A stretch of 64,000 bases of DNA, taken from contig DCJH01000002.1 of assembly GCA_002317385.1 (NCBI GenBank), positions 1-64,000 on the forward strand. The letters are read 5' to 3'. Every line of letters starts with the position of its first letter. The first letter of the stretch is position 1. Origin of the DNA: Prevotella sp. UBA1705 (GTDB lineage: Bacteria; Bacteroidota; Bacteroidia; Bacteroidales; Bacteroidaceae). The notes under the pieces are model-generated. The model was not told where the DNA came from, made no database searches, and was given only the letters and a program-made list of their open reading frames with translations. The position numbers and the translations under genes are program-made. Below, piece after piece: positions 43,131-52,446 of the stretch.

Positions 43131-45206
43131 ATGGAAGAAAAGAAATTCAAACGTACTACTGTCACTTCCGCGCTGCCCTACGCCAACGGCGGTGTGCACA
43201 TCGGCCACCTGGCTGGTGTATATGTTCCTGCCGACATCTACGTGCGCTATCTCCGCCTGAAGAAAGAGGAGGTGGTGTTTATCGGTGGAAGTGACGAGCA
43301 CGGTGTGCCCATCACCATCCGCGCCCGCAAGGAGGGCCTCACCCCACAAGACGTCTGCGACCGCTATCATAAGATGATAAAGGACTCGTTCGAGGAGTTC
43401 GGCATCTCGTTCGACGTATATAGCCGCACCACCTCGAAGACCCATCACCAGTTTGCCTCCGACTTCTTCAAGAAGCTCTACGAGGAGGGAAAGCTCGTGG
43501 AAAAGGAGACCGAGCAGCTCTACGACGAGGAGGCCAAGCAGTTTCTGGCCGACCGTTATATCATGGGCACATGCCCCCACTGCGGCAATCCCAACGCCTA
43601 CGGCGACCAATGCGAGAAGTGCGGCTCCGATTTGAGCCCCATGGAGCTCATCAATCCCCACTCTACCATCAGCGGTTCGAAGCCTGTGATCAAGGCCACG
43701 AAGAACTGGTATCTGCCCCTGAACAACTATCAGGAGTGGCTCAAGCAGTGGATTCTCGACGGCCACAAGGAGTGGCGCTCCAACGTCTATGGTCAGTGCA
43801 AGAGCTGGCTCGACATGGATCTGCAGCCGCGCGCCATGACCCGCGACCTCGACTGGGGCATCCCCGTGCCCGTGGAGGGAGCCGACGGCAAGGTGCTCTA
43901 CGTATGGTTCGATGCGCCGATAGGATATATCTCCAACACCAAGGAGCTCTGCGACAACAACCCCGAGCGCTGGGGCACATGGCAGAAATGGTGGCAGGAT
44001 GAGGACACGAGGCTGGTGCACTTCATCGGCAAGGACAACATCGTGTTCCATTGCATCATCTTCCCCACCATGCTCAAGGCCCACGGCGACTACATCCTGC
44101 CCGACAACGTGCCGTCAAACGAGTTCCTCAACCTGGAGAACGATAAGATTTCCACCTCGCGCAACTGGGCCGTGTGGCTGCACGAATACCTTGTAGACTT
44201 CCCCGGCAAGCAGGATGTGCTGCGCTATGTGCTCACCGCCAATGCGCCGGAGACCAAGGACAACAACTTCACCTGGAAGGATTTCCAGGAGCGCAACAAC
44301 TCGGAGCTGGTGGCCATCTATGGCAATTTCGTGAACCGTGCGGTGCAACTCACTCAGAAATACTGGGACGGCGTGGTGCCGGCCTGCGGCAATCTGCTCG
44401 ACGTAGACCGTCAGACCATCGCCGAATTCAAGGATGTGAAGGAGAAAGTGGAGCAATATCTCGACGCCTTCAAGTTCCGTGAGGCCCAGAAAGAGGCCAT
44501 GAACCTGGCCCGAATCGGCAACCGCTACATCACCGAATGTGAGCCTTGGAAGGTGTGGAAGACCGATCCGAAGCGCGTAGAGACCATTCTCAACATCTCG
44601 TTGCAGCTTGTGGCTAACCTCGCCATTGCCTTCGAGCCCTTCCTTCCCTTCAGCAGCAAGAGCCTGCGCGATATGATTGGCATCAAGAATTTCGACTGGG
44701 CAGAGCTCGGCAGCACCGAGTTGCTCAAAGCCGGAGACCATCTCGGCGAGCCCCATCTGCTGTTCGAGAAGATCGAAGACGATGCCATCCAGGCTCAGCT
44801 CGACCGTCTCGAGGCCACCAAGAAGGCCAACGAGGCTGCCGAAGCCGCCAAGGAATACAAGGCAAACCCCATCAAGGAGAACATCCCCTTTGAGGATTTC
44901 GAGAAGCTCGACATCCGCGTGGGACACATCAAAGACTGTCAGAAGGTGGCCAAGAGCAACAAACTCTTGCAGTTTACCATCGACGACGGCTCTGGAACAG
45001 ACCGCACCATCCTCTCGGGCATTGCCAAATTCTACCAGCCCGAGCAGCTTGTGGGCAAGGATGTGCTATTCATTGCCAACCTTGCTCCGCGCAAGATGAT
45101 GGGCATTGAGAGCCAGGGCATGATCCTCTCTGCCGTCAATTTCGACGACTCTCTGGCCGTGACCACCACCCTCAGCGAGGTGAAGCCTGGCTCACAGGTG
45201 GGCTAA
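43131..45206 (+). CDS. metG: Methionyl-tRNA synthetase with C-terminal tRNA-binding domain
   Basis: Charges tRNA-Met. Class I signature HIGH at residues 23-26 and the KMSKS equivalent KISTS at 339-343. A zinc knuckle (CPHCGN...CEKCGSD) lies in the connective peptide. The anticodon-binding helices follow, and the last 110 or so residues are an EMAP-like tRNA-binding domain (FEKLDIRVGHIKDCQKV, KMMGIESQGMILSA). 691 aa is the long form usual in Bacteroidetes. Monocistronic. Confidence 0.97.
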   Translation: MEEKKFKRTTVTSALPYANGGVHIGHLAGVYVPADIYVRYLRLKKEEVVFIGGSDEHGVPITIRARKEGLTPQDVCDRYHKMIKDSFEEFGISFDVYSRTTSKTHHQFASDFFKKLYEEGKLVEKETEQLYDEEAKQFLADRYIMGTCPHCGNPNAYGDQCEKCGSDLSPMELINPHSTISGSKPVIKATKNWYLPLNNYQEWLKQWILDGHKEWRSNVYGQCKSWLDMDLQPRAMTRDLDWGIPVPVEGADGKVLYVWFDAPIGYISNTKELCDNNPERWGTWQKWWQDEDTRLVHFIGKDNIVFHCIIFPTMLKAHGDYILPDNVPSNEFLNLENDKISTSRNWAVWLHEYLVDFPGKQDVLRYVLTANAPETKDNNFTWKDFQERNNSELVAIYGNFVNRAVQLTQKYWDGVVPACGNLLDVDRQTIAEFKDVKEKVEQYLDAFKFREAQKEAMNLARIGNRYITECEPWKVWKTDPKRVETILNISLQLVANLAIAFEPFLPFSSKSLRDMIGIKNFDWAELGSTELLKAGDHLGEPHLLFEKIEDDAIQAQLDRLEATKKANEAAEAAKEYKANPIKENIPFEDFEKLDIRVGHIKDCQKVAKSNKLLQFTIDDGSGTDRTILSGIAKFYQPEQLVGKDVLFIANLAPRKMMGIESQGMILSAVNFDDSLAVTTTLSEVKPGSQVG

Positions 45207-45263
45207 CGCCATCTGATTACTCGGACAAGTCAGAACAATCATTTAAAACCATTCGGTTCATCA

Positions 45264-45284
45264 GGCCGTTGCCCGGCAACGGCC
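45264..45284. promoter_or_regulatory. Palindrome before the DsbD-alpha paralogue
   Basis: GGCCGTTGCC-C-GGCAACGGCC is a perfect 10-bp inverted repeat with a single central base, 15 bp before the next start codon. It could be a metG-end hairpin or, being close to the start, affect translation of the next gene; no T-run follows. Confidence 0.5.
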
Positions 45285-45299
45285 ATTAAATTTAAGCCT

Positions 45300-45980
45300 A
45301 TGAAAAAGCTCATGATGCTGACTTTGATGCTCGTTGCGGCAATCATCGTCAAGGCACAGACCACTCCTGTGCAGTTCACCTCCCAGCTTGTGACCACCGG
45401 TTACGCAGATGCTGAGATTGTTTTCAGCGGAACTATGGCACCGGGATGGCATGTATATTCCACCGAACTCGGCAACGACGGACCCATATCCGCTACGTTT
45501 AACGTGACGAAAATGGACGGCGTGGAGCTCATTGGCAAGCTCACGGCACGGGGAGAAGAGATTAACAAGTACGACAAATTGTTCGAAATGCAGCTCCGCT
45601 ACTTCGAGAACAAGGTGCAGTTCGTACAGAAAGTGCGCTTCCTCAAGTCCGACTATACCATCGACGCCTACTTAGAGTATGGCTCATGCAACGATGAAAG
45701 TTGCATGCCGCCGGCCCAAGTGGAGTTCAAGGCCCAGGGCAAGTCTGCCCAGTTCTGCGATGGTCCCGACTGCCAGAAGCCTTGTTGCAAACCCGAAGCC
45801 AATGCCGTGAAGAGCGAATCTCACGCTTGCTGCAAGGGCGAAGGCACCGCATCCAAGGCCGAGTGTCCCATGCACAAAGGCGAAACCCACGCTTGCTGCA
45901 AGGATGCCAAGACCGCATACAAGACTCATGCCACCAAGAAGGCCACGGCAAAGAGGCGCGTAGCCCGCAAGAAAAAATAG
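45300..45980 (+). CDS. Stand-alone DsbD N-terminal (alpha) domain protein with cysteine-rich tail
   Basis: Exported protein (signal peptide to about residue 20, IIVKAQ) whose residues about 21-145 are a close paralogue of the N-terminal domain of the DsbD two genes' length downstream: both have GWHVYSTxLGxDGPISATFN and the redox pair in GSCNDESCMPP. After the domain comes a tail of about 75 residues with nine more cysteines, including two HACCK units, CDGPDCQKPCCK and ECPMHKGE, and it ends in a lysine/arginine-rich stretch. Domain and tandem arrangement are clear; the tail's role (metal or redox relay) is unknown. The short CPMH motif recalls heavy-metal-binding segments. Confidence 0.88.
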   Translation: MKKLMMLTLMLVAAIIVKAQTTPVQFTSQLVTTGYADAEIVFSGTMAPGWHVYSTELGNDGPISATFNVTKMDGVELIGKLTARGEEINKYDKLFEMQLRYFENKVQFVQKVRFLKSDYTIDAYLEYGSCNDESCMPPAQVEFKAQGKSAQFCDGPDCQKPCCKPEANAVKSESHACCKGEGTASKAECPMHKGETHACCKDAKTAYKTHATKKATAKRRVARKKK

Positions 45981-46002
45981 TTCTTGCAGGCATTTCTACC
46001 AA

Positions 46003-46048
46003 CAAACTACGGATTGTGTCTGCAAGATCACAACCCGTAGTTTGCTTT
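46003..46048 (+). terminator. Hairpin after the DsbD-alpha paralogue
   Basis: CAAACTACGG (46003-46012) pairs with CCGTAGTTTG (46035-46044), extended by TTGTG/CACAA across one mismatch. Only a weak T-run (CTTTAT) follows, so termination may be partial. Confidence 0.55.
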
Positions 46049-46201
46049 ATAAACGACGGTTTTGGCCCTCGAAAACAGGCCATAACGTTAAAAACCATCA
46101 ATAATCCGGCGTTGGGTATCCCTTTTTTAATAGCTCGACGTATTATGTATAGGATTGGTTCTATATAAGCAACCATAAGAAACAGATAAGGAAACAACCA
46201 C

Positions 46202-48265
46202 ATGAAAAAAGCGATGACTCTGGCCTTGCTGATGTTTCTCACCATCTTGGCCCATGCACAAATGCTCGATCCGGTGAAATTCACCTCTCAACTCAAGACC
46301 GACAACACGGCCGAGGCAGAGATAATCTTTACCGGAAAGATTGACAAGGGGTGGCATGTCTACTCCACTGGCTTAGGCGCCGACGGCCCAATCTCTGCTA
46401 CTTTCAACGTGACGAAGCTCGACGGCGTGGAGCTTGTGGGCAAGTTGAAACCTGTGGGACACGAGATTTCCAACTTCGATAAGCTCTTCGAGATGAACCT
46501 GCGCTACTTTGAGAACAGCGTAAAGTTTGTTCAGAAGGTGAAGTTTACCAAGCCCAACTATAAGATCGACGCTTATCTGGAATATGGTGCATGCAATGAT
46601 CAGAACTGCTTGCCACCCACCAGTGTGGAGATTAAGAAGGCCGGCAAGAGCCCTGCCGTATCGGGCGACGATGCCAAGACGGCCGAAGATGCCAACGCCC
46701 AGACGCCGGAGGCTCTGGCTGCGCTGGCCAAAGCCAAGGCCGACTCGCTGGCCAAGGTGCAGGGCGACAGTGCCGCAAAGGTGGCTGCAGCCGTCAGCGC
46801 CAATCTCTCCACCACCGACAAGGATGCCCTCTGGCGCCCCGTGGTGAAGGAATTGAAGCAATTCGGCGGTACGAGCGACATCGCCAGCCACTCCATATTA
46901 TATATATTCCTCATGGGACTCGTAGGCGGACTCCTTGCCTTGGTGATGCCCTGTATCTGGCCTATCATCCCCATGACCGTGAGTTTCTTCCTCAAACGCT
47001 CGAAGGATGACAAGAAAAAAGGTATCCGCGACGCCGTAACATATGGTATCTCCATTGTCGTTATCTACCTCGCTCTGGGCATCGGCGTGACAGCAATCTT
47101 CGGTCCGAGCACCCTGAACTCGCTCTCGACCAATGCTGTTTTCAACATCTTCCTCTTCCTGTTGCTCGTGGTTTTTGCCGTGAGTTTCTTCGGATGGTTC
47201 GAGATTAAGCTACCCGACAGCTGGGCCAACAAGGTAGATACCAAGGCCAGCAACACCACGGGCCTGCTCTCCATCTTCCTCATGGCCTTCACCTTGGTAC
47301 TCGTTTCGTTCTCCTGCACGGCGCCAATCATCGGCCTACTGCTCGTGGAGACCGTCACATCGGGCAACTGGGTGGCTCCCGCCGTGGGCATGTTGGGCTT
47401 CGCCCTCGCCCTCGCCATACCGTTTACCCTATTTGCCATGTTCCCCACCCTGATGAAAAAGAGCCCCAAAAGCGGCTCATGGATGACCCAAATCAAGGTG
47501 GTTCTCGGATTCATCGAGCTGGCATTCGCCCTCAAATTCTTCTCCGTGGCCGACCTTGCCTATGGTTGGCACCTGCTCGACCGCGAGGTATTCCTCTCCC
47601 TTTGGATAGTAATTTTCTTCGCTCTCGGCTGCTATCTCGTGGGCTGGCTGAAGTTCCAGGAAGACGAAGTGGGTGGCGACCTCCACAAGCCGATGCCCGT
47701 TCCGGCCATCATGCTGGGCCTCTGCTCACTGGCTTTCGCCGTCTACATGGTGCCGGGTCTGTGGGGTGCGCCCTGCAAAGCGGTCTCCGCATTCGCTCCT
47801 CCCATCAATACGCAGGACTTTAACCTCAATACCAAGACCGTAGAAGCCCATTACAAGAACTACGAGGAGGGCATGGCCGCAGCCAAAGCACAGGGTAAAC
47901 CGGTGCTCCTCGACTTCACAGGCTTCGGCTGTGTGAACTGCAGAAAGATGGAAGCCTCGGTGTGGACCGACCCGAATGTGGCCGACAAGCTGGAGAAAGA
48001 CTATGTGCTTATCTCGCTCTTCGTAGACGATAAGACCCCGCTTCCGGAGCCCATGGAAGTGACGTTCAATGGTGAGAAGCGCACGTTGCGCACCGTAGGC
48101 GACAAGTGGAGCTACCTCCAGGCCTCGAAGTTCGGTGCCAATGCCCAGCCGTTCTATGTGGCAGTGGACAATGAGGGCACCCCACTCACCGGCTCATACG
48201 GCTACAAGGAGGATGTCCCGGCCTATCTGCAATTCCTGAACAAGGGCTTGGAGGCCTACAAATAA
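46202..48265 (+). CDS. dsbD: Thiol:disulfide interchange protein DsbD
   Basis: Carries electrons from cytoplasmic thioredoxin across the inner membrane to periplasmic reductases. All three parts are present: N-terminal alpha domain with the pair in GACNDQNCLPP; a membrane core with Cys in MPCIWPIIPM and SFSCTAPIIG; and a thioredoxin-like gamma domain with Cys577 and Cys580 (GFGCVNCRKMEASVW). A linker of Ala/Lys/Asp (about 160-205) joins alpha and membrane parts. 687 aa with signal peptide. The preceding gene is a duplicated alpha domain, so the pair probably works together. Confidence 0.95.
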   Translation: MKKAMTLALLMFLTILAHAQMLDPVKFTSQLKTDNTAEAEIIFTGKIDKGWHVYSTGLGADGPISATFNVTKLDGVELVGKLKPVGHEISNFDKLFEMNLRYFENSVKFVQKVKFTKPNYKIDAYLEYGACNDQNCLPPTSVEIKKAGKSPAVSGDDAKTAEDANAQTPEALAALAKAKADSLAKVQGDSAAKVAAAVSANLSTTDKDALWRPVVKELKQFGGTSDIASHSILYIFLMGLVGGLLALVMPCIWPIIPMTVSFFLKRSKDDKKKGIRDAVTYGISIVVIYLALGIGVTAIFGPSTLNSLSTNAVFNIFLFLLLVVFAVSFFGWFEIKLPDSWANKVDTKASNTTGLLSIFLMAFTLVLVSFSCTAPIIGLLLVETVTSGNWVAPAVGMLGFALALAIPFTLFAMFPTLMKKSPKSGSWMTQIKVVLGFIELAFALKFFSVADLAYGWHLLDREVFLSLWIVIFFALGCYLVGWLKFQEDEVGGDLHKPMPVPAIMLGLCSLAFAVYMVPGLWGAPCKAVSAFAPPINTQDFNLNTKTVEAHYKNYEEGMAAAKAQGKPVLLDFTGFGCVNCRKMEASVWTDPNVADKLEKDYVLISLFVDDKTPLPEPMEVTFNGEKRTLRTVGDKWSYLQASKFGANAQPFYVAVDNEGTPLTGSYGYKEDVPAYLQFLNKGLEAYK

Positions 48266-48521
48266 TCCCCCATTGACAATTGAGATTTGACTATTTTGAT
48301 GACCTCTGCAATGCCATAAGCCACAAAAACAGAGGATCGTTTATACCTCGATAGGGCATGATCATCTGTGGGATGTCATCAAAATGATCAATTCTCAATA
48401 TTCAGTCATCATATCATGACATAGTTTTTGCCATACGATTCAAATCCCCTTCACCCCTCTTGGTCATCATGATGATCAATGGTCTATGACCAATTATCAA
48501 TATTACTATTAGACTTATACT
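48266..48521. repeat. Structured gap with imperfect inverted repeat
   Basis: About 32 bp at 48275-48306 (TTGACTATTTTGATGACCTC at its right end) returns inverted at 48372-48403 (ATGTCATCAAAATGATCAAT...), with several mismatches. A second inverted pair built on TTGGTCAT/ATGACCAA follows at about 48459-48492. No promoter box or terminator was clear. Confidence 0.55.
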
Positions 48522-49814
48522 ATGTTAGACCAGCAAACACGCGAGCAAATCATTGCTCTCATCAACAAGGAAGTGGTGCCAGCCGTGGGCTGTACTGAGC
48601 CGATGGCCGTGGCGCTATGCACCGCACGGGCCACCGAGGACCTCGGGTGCAAACCCCAGAAGATATCGGCGCTGCTCAGTGCCAATATCCTAAAGAATGC
48701 CATGGGCGTGGGAATCCCCGGCACCGGCATGATTGGACTGCCCATTGCCATAGCCCTTGGCGCACTCATTGGCAAGAGCGAGTATCAACTGGAGGTGATC
48801 AAAGACCTCACGCCAGAGTCGCTTCAGGCCGGCAAAGACTACATCAGCGACCCTCACCACATCGACATCAAACTCAAGGAGGGCATCACCGAGAAGCTCT
48901 ACATCGAGATATGCTGCGAGGCTGACGGCCACAAGGCCACAGCCATCATAGCCGGAGGCCACACCAACTTCATCTATGAGGAGCGCGACGGCAAGGTGTT
49001 GCTGGACAAGCAGCAGCAAGGAAGCACCGCCGAAGAGTCTGCCGACATACAGCTCAACATGCAGACCGTGTGGGATTTTGCCACCTCATCGCCCGTCGAC
49101 GAGATTAGTTTCATCCTCAAGACGCGCGACTACAACATCCGCGCCGCACAGGAAAGCAAGAAGGGCAACTACGGACACAACCTCGGCAAGACCATGGGGC
49201 GCCCGCTCTCCAGCGGCATCTTTGGCAAGACCATCTACTCCAACATCATCTCGGAGACCGCCCTCGCCTGCGACGCCCGCATGGGAGGTGCCATGATTCC
49301 CGTGATGTCCAACTCCGGTTCGGGCAACCAGGGCATCTGTGCCACCAATCCTGTGGCCGTCTACGCCAAGGAAAACGAGAACACCGAGGAGGAGCTCATC
49401 CGCGCCCTCACCCTCTCCCACCTCACCGCCATCTACATCAAGCAGAACCTCGGCAAACTGTCGGCCCTCTGTGGATGTGTCGTAGCCAGCATCGGCTCCA
49501 GCTGCGGCATCGTCTATCTCATGGGCGGCGACTACACACGCGTGTGCCATGCCATCAAGAATATGATTGCCAACCTCACCGGAATGATATGCGACGGCGC
49601 CAAACCGAGCTGTTCCATCAAGATTTGCTCGGGCGTTTCGTCGGCCCTCCTCTCCGCATTGCTGAGCATGGAAGGCGAACATGTGACCGCCGCAGAGGGC
49701 ATCATCGACGAGGATGTGGACCGCAGCATCCGCAATCTCACCAGCATCGGCAAGCAGGCCATGTGTCCCACCGACGATATGGTGCTCGACATCATGACCC
49801 ACAAAGGCTGCTAA
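48522..49814 (+). CDS. L-cysteine desulfidase / serine dehydratase alpha-like protein (CyuA/YhaM family)
   Basis: Cytoplasmic iron-sulphur enzyme of 430 aa in the UPF0597 family, whose characterised members break L-cysteine into pyruvate, ammonia and sulfide. N-terminal VPAVGCTEPMAVALC and C-terminal SSCGIVYLMGG, MICDGAKPSCSIKICSG supply the conserved cysteines for the cluster. NSGSGNQGI is another family mark. It stands alone with a strong terminator. Serine dehydratase activity is an alternative; sequence does not decide. Confidence 0.9.
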   Translation: MLDQQTREQIIALINKEVVPAVGCTEPMAVALCTARATEDLGCKPQKISALLSANILKNAMGVGIPGTGMIGLPIAIALGALIGKSEYQLEVIKDLTPESLQAGKDYISDPHHIDIKLKEGITEKLYIEICCEADGHKATAIIAGGHTNFIYEERDGKVLLDKQQQGSTAEESADIQLNMQTVWDFATSSPVDEISFILKTRDYNIRAAQESKKGNYGHNLGKTMGRPLSSGIFGKTIYSNIISETALACDARMGGAMIPVMSNSGSGNQGICATNPVAVYAKENENTEEELIRALTLSHLTAIYIKQNLGKLSALCGCVVASIGSSCGIVYLMGGDYTRVCHAIKNMIANLTGMICDGAKPSCSIKICSGVSSALLSALLSMEGEHVTAAEGIIDEDVDRSIRNLTSIGKQAMCPTDDMVLDIMTHKGC

Positions 49815-49855
49815 CCCTATATAATAACTACACCATCCTTCTCAATAAAATCTGA

Positions 49856-49890
49856 AAGGCCTTGACAAATCGATTGTCAGGGCCTTTTTC
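49856..49890 (+). terminator. Terminator of the cysteine desulfidase-like gene
   Basis: AAGGCCTTGACAA (49856-49868) pairs with TTGTCAGGGCCTT (49874-49886) with a single T-G, loop ATCGA, then a run of Ts. Confidence 0.9.
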
Positions 49891-49924
49891 TTTCCACCCT
49901 GTCCAAGCATCATTCCGCCCGCAC

Positions 49925-50072
49925 GGTAGGGACATGCCCCGTGCATGTCCGCACCGCCGAATGGCAACCCTCCATCCTCTTGCATTCTTCCACCCTCCTC
50001 AAAGCATATTCCCGTCTATCTCCAAGTCTATGATTTATTGTCGATGCGGACATGCACGGGGCATGTCCCTAC
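49925..50072. repeat. Paired inverted repeat (GGACATGCCCCGTGCATGTCC family), second locus
   Basis: A 40-bp arm at 49925-49964, almost identical to the one at 15457, and an inverted arm at 50043-50072 with GCGGACATGCACGGGGCATG. The 78 bp between are unrelated to the spacer of the first locus. Confidence 0.8.
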
Positions 50073-50269
50073 TCTGCATTCGTCACGGAGGAGCCTCCCA
50101 ACCCTCCTCATCTCCGTGTGTACCACCCATCCTCCGCATCCTCCCATTGTCAAAATACTTATAAGAAATCCGGCCTCTCCACCGCTCCCCATCTGGAAAA
50201 GAATCTCTCCCATCTCATCACAAAATCCTGATGAAATCGCAAAAAACCGCTTCATAAAAACGATAAAGC

Positions 50270-50520
50270 CCTCCTCGCGTCGCCTCCACTACCTTATCGC
50301 ACGACGAATAGGTACTCTTCGCACCACGAAAACATAGCCATCATACCCACGAAAAAGTACTAACGGCAGGACGAGAAAATGTCAATATTTTACAACCCTC
50401 TATCTATTAACCCCTTAAAACAAACCTCATTTTCGCGTATTCCGCACCACGGATTTTCTGTTTGAGAATACGCGATTCTCACGAACACTATTTTCAAGAT
50501 TTTTCATTAGCATTTCTCTT
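50270..50520 (+). repeat. Long intergenic element, copy F (best preserved)
   Basis: ACTACCTTATCGCACGACG and AAAAAGTACTAACGGCAGG array words, then AATGTCAATATTTTACAACC, then the hairpin CGCGTATTC (50434-50442) / GAATACGCG (50466-50474) with a 23-base loop, then ATTTTCAAGATTTTTCATTA. The hairpin and loop are nearly identical to copy G, 12.8 kb away. Confidence 0.75.
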
Positions 50521-50631
50521 ATCTCCCACAAATCGTTCAGCATTTTGTCGCCACACCTTCTTCGTTCGCCGACAAACCCGGGATTTCTCCTCGATACCAT
50601 CCTCGCACAGATGATTTTGCCCCACGGAGGC

Positions 50632-50660
50632 TTGGCGAAAGGAATTTTATCGTATCTTTG
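50632..50660 (+). promoter_or_regulatory. Promoter of the DUF6377 regulator gene
   Basis: TTG at 50632-50634 and TATCTTTG at 50653-50660 form both boxes at standard spacing, 28 bp before the start codon. Confidence 0.7.
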
Positions 50661-50688
50661 TAGCTACTAACGCTATAACTCTTTACCC

Positions 50689-52326
50689 ATGGGCAGGAAA
50701 TTGTTTTGCATCGCCGTCTGCTGGCTCAGCGCCCTTTGCGCCTTCGCCGTAGACACGGATGCCCATCTCTTCAGGCAGCTCGACAGTCTGCTGAGCATCA
50801 AGGAGACCCTCGAACAACAGAAGGAAGCGCGGATTCAACATATCCGCGAGCGACTCGCCGTGCCCCGTATCACGCCGGAACAGGAGTATGACGTGAACGA
50901 CAAACTATACCAAGAGTACCTCGCTTTCAAGTACGACTCGGCCTATAAATACGTGAACCGCAACCTCACGCTGGCCCAGGCCATCGGCAGCAGGCAGCTC
51001 TACGAGAAGAGTATCCTGCAGTTGGTGCACATCCTGAGTGTGGCCGGACTATTCGACGAGGCCGAACAGGCCATCCAGCAGATAGACACCACACTGCTCA
51101 GCCGCGACGACCGCTCTACCTACTACCAGGCCTGCAGCGATCTCTACCTCTTCAACGCGGAGTTTACACAGGGCACAGTGTTCTTCCATCAGAACAATAC
51201 CAACGCCCAGAAGTTCCGCCAGAAGATGCTGGAGGCGCGCCATGGCGACTCGTTTCTGAGCGTGATGTCATACGCCAGCTTCATCGGCGAGACGCGCGAA
51301 TACCGCAAAGCCATCGACATGCTGGAGCAATATGTGGACAAGCACCTCCACTCGGGTGAGCGCAACTATAGCATTGCCGTGAGCACGCTGGCCTATTTCT
51401 ACAGCCAACTCAAGGACCGACAGCAGCAGAAACGCTATCTCCTGCTCTGCGCTATCAGCGATGTGAAGGGCTGCATCAAGGAAAACAACTCGCTACGCGA
51501 GCTCGCCTCACTGCTTTTCGACGAGGGCGACCTCGACCATGCCTACGACTACATCAACGCTTCCATCCTCGATGCCAACTTCTATGGCACACGTCTGCGC
51601 AACATTCAGGCCGCACAGCTCATCCCAAAGATAGTGCAGGGCTACCATCAGGCCGAGGCCAGCTATCGGTCGAGGCTCTATCTCATCGTGGCCGCTATCT
51701 CCATCGTCACCCTGCTGCTCGTGGTGGCCGTGTTTTTCATGCGCCGTTACATCATGCGCTACCGCATGGCCAACCAGAAAGTGCAGGTGGTGAACCATAA
51801 ACTCAATAGCACTGTAGACGAATTGAAGCTCACCAACGCCCTGCTGCAGGAGGACGGACAGATCAAAGAGCAGTATATCGGCCGTTTCATGGAGCTGGCC
51901 TCCACGCTCATGGGGCGCGAGGAAGAACGGCGGAAAACGGCCTACCGACTGGCGCGAGAGCACAAGACAGACGACCTGAGCAAGTTTTTGCAGAACACAG
52001 ACTATGCCAGCGACAACATCAAACTGTTCTATGCCAACTTCGACGAGGCCTTCCTCAATATCTATTCCGACTTTGTAGACAAGGTGAACGCTCTGCTCCT
52101 ACCCGACTATCGCTTTGTAACCAAGGGCAAAACACTCAACACCGAGCTGCGCATCCTGGCCCTCATCCGCCTCGACATCACCGACAATCAGAAGATAAGC
52201 AGCATTCTCGGGTCGAGCATCACTACCATATACACCTATCGAAGCAAGCTGAAAAGCCACTCGATAGATAAGGAAAAGTTCGAGGAAAAAGTAGCCAACA
52301 TCGATACTTTCGTGCAGCAAACTTAG
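50689..52326 (+). CDS. DUF6377-domain membrane regulator of the starch locus
   Basis: 545 aa. Signal peptide (about 1-20), a periplasmic helical region of TPR type (about 25-325), one membrane helix (about 331-350, YLIVAAISIVTLLLVVAVFF), a coiled coil and a cytoplasmic C-terminal part. The last 60 residues (LRILALIRLDITDNQKISSI, SSITTIYTYRSKLKSHS) look like a LuxR-type helix-turn-helix. Together this suggests a one-protein sensor that binds a sugar outside and DNA inside. DUF6377 proteins sit beside starch-type utilisation loci in Bacteroidetes, as here (GH97 starts 193 bp downstream). Confidence 0.85.
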   Translation: MGRKLFCIAVCWLSALCAFAVDTDAHLFRQLDSLLSIKETLEQQKEARIQHIRERLAVPRITPEQEYDVNDKLYQEYLAFKYDSAYKYVNRNLTLAQAIGSRQLYEKSILQLVHILSVAGLFDEAEQAIQQIDTTLLSRDDRSTYYQACSDLYLFNAEFTQGTVFFHQNNTNAQKFRQKMLEARHGDSFLSVMSYASFIGETREYRKAIDMLEQYVDKHLHSGERNYSIAVSTLAYFYSQLKDRQQQKRYLLLCAISDVKGCIKENNSLRELASLLFDEGDLDHAYDYINASILDANFYGTRLRNIQAAQLIPKIVQGYHQAEASYRSRLYLIVAAISIVTLLLVVAVFFMRRYIMRYRMANQKVQVVNHKLNSTVDELKLTNALLQEDGQIKEQYIGRFMELASTLMGREEERRKTAYRLAREHKTDDLSKFLQNTDYASDNIKLFYANFDEAFLNIYSDFVDKVNALLLPDYRFVTKGKTLNTELRILALIRLDITDNQKISSILGSSITTIYTYRSKLKSHSIDKEKFEEKVANIDTFVQQT

Positions 52327-52446
52327 CCCAGAAAGACTGGAAATCGCCCGATAACGCATGATTTTATTTAGATTTTCTGGGTGTACACTTATTCTTAATC
52401 ACCTCATTAACAAACGATTAACTAAAAACAAAACTTTGATTTTTAC

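Noticed and set aside
45264..45284. metG intrinsic terminator
   Set aside because: The palindrome is perfect but has no T-run on either strand, and it lies only 15 bp before the next start codon.
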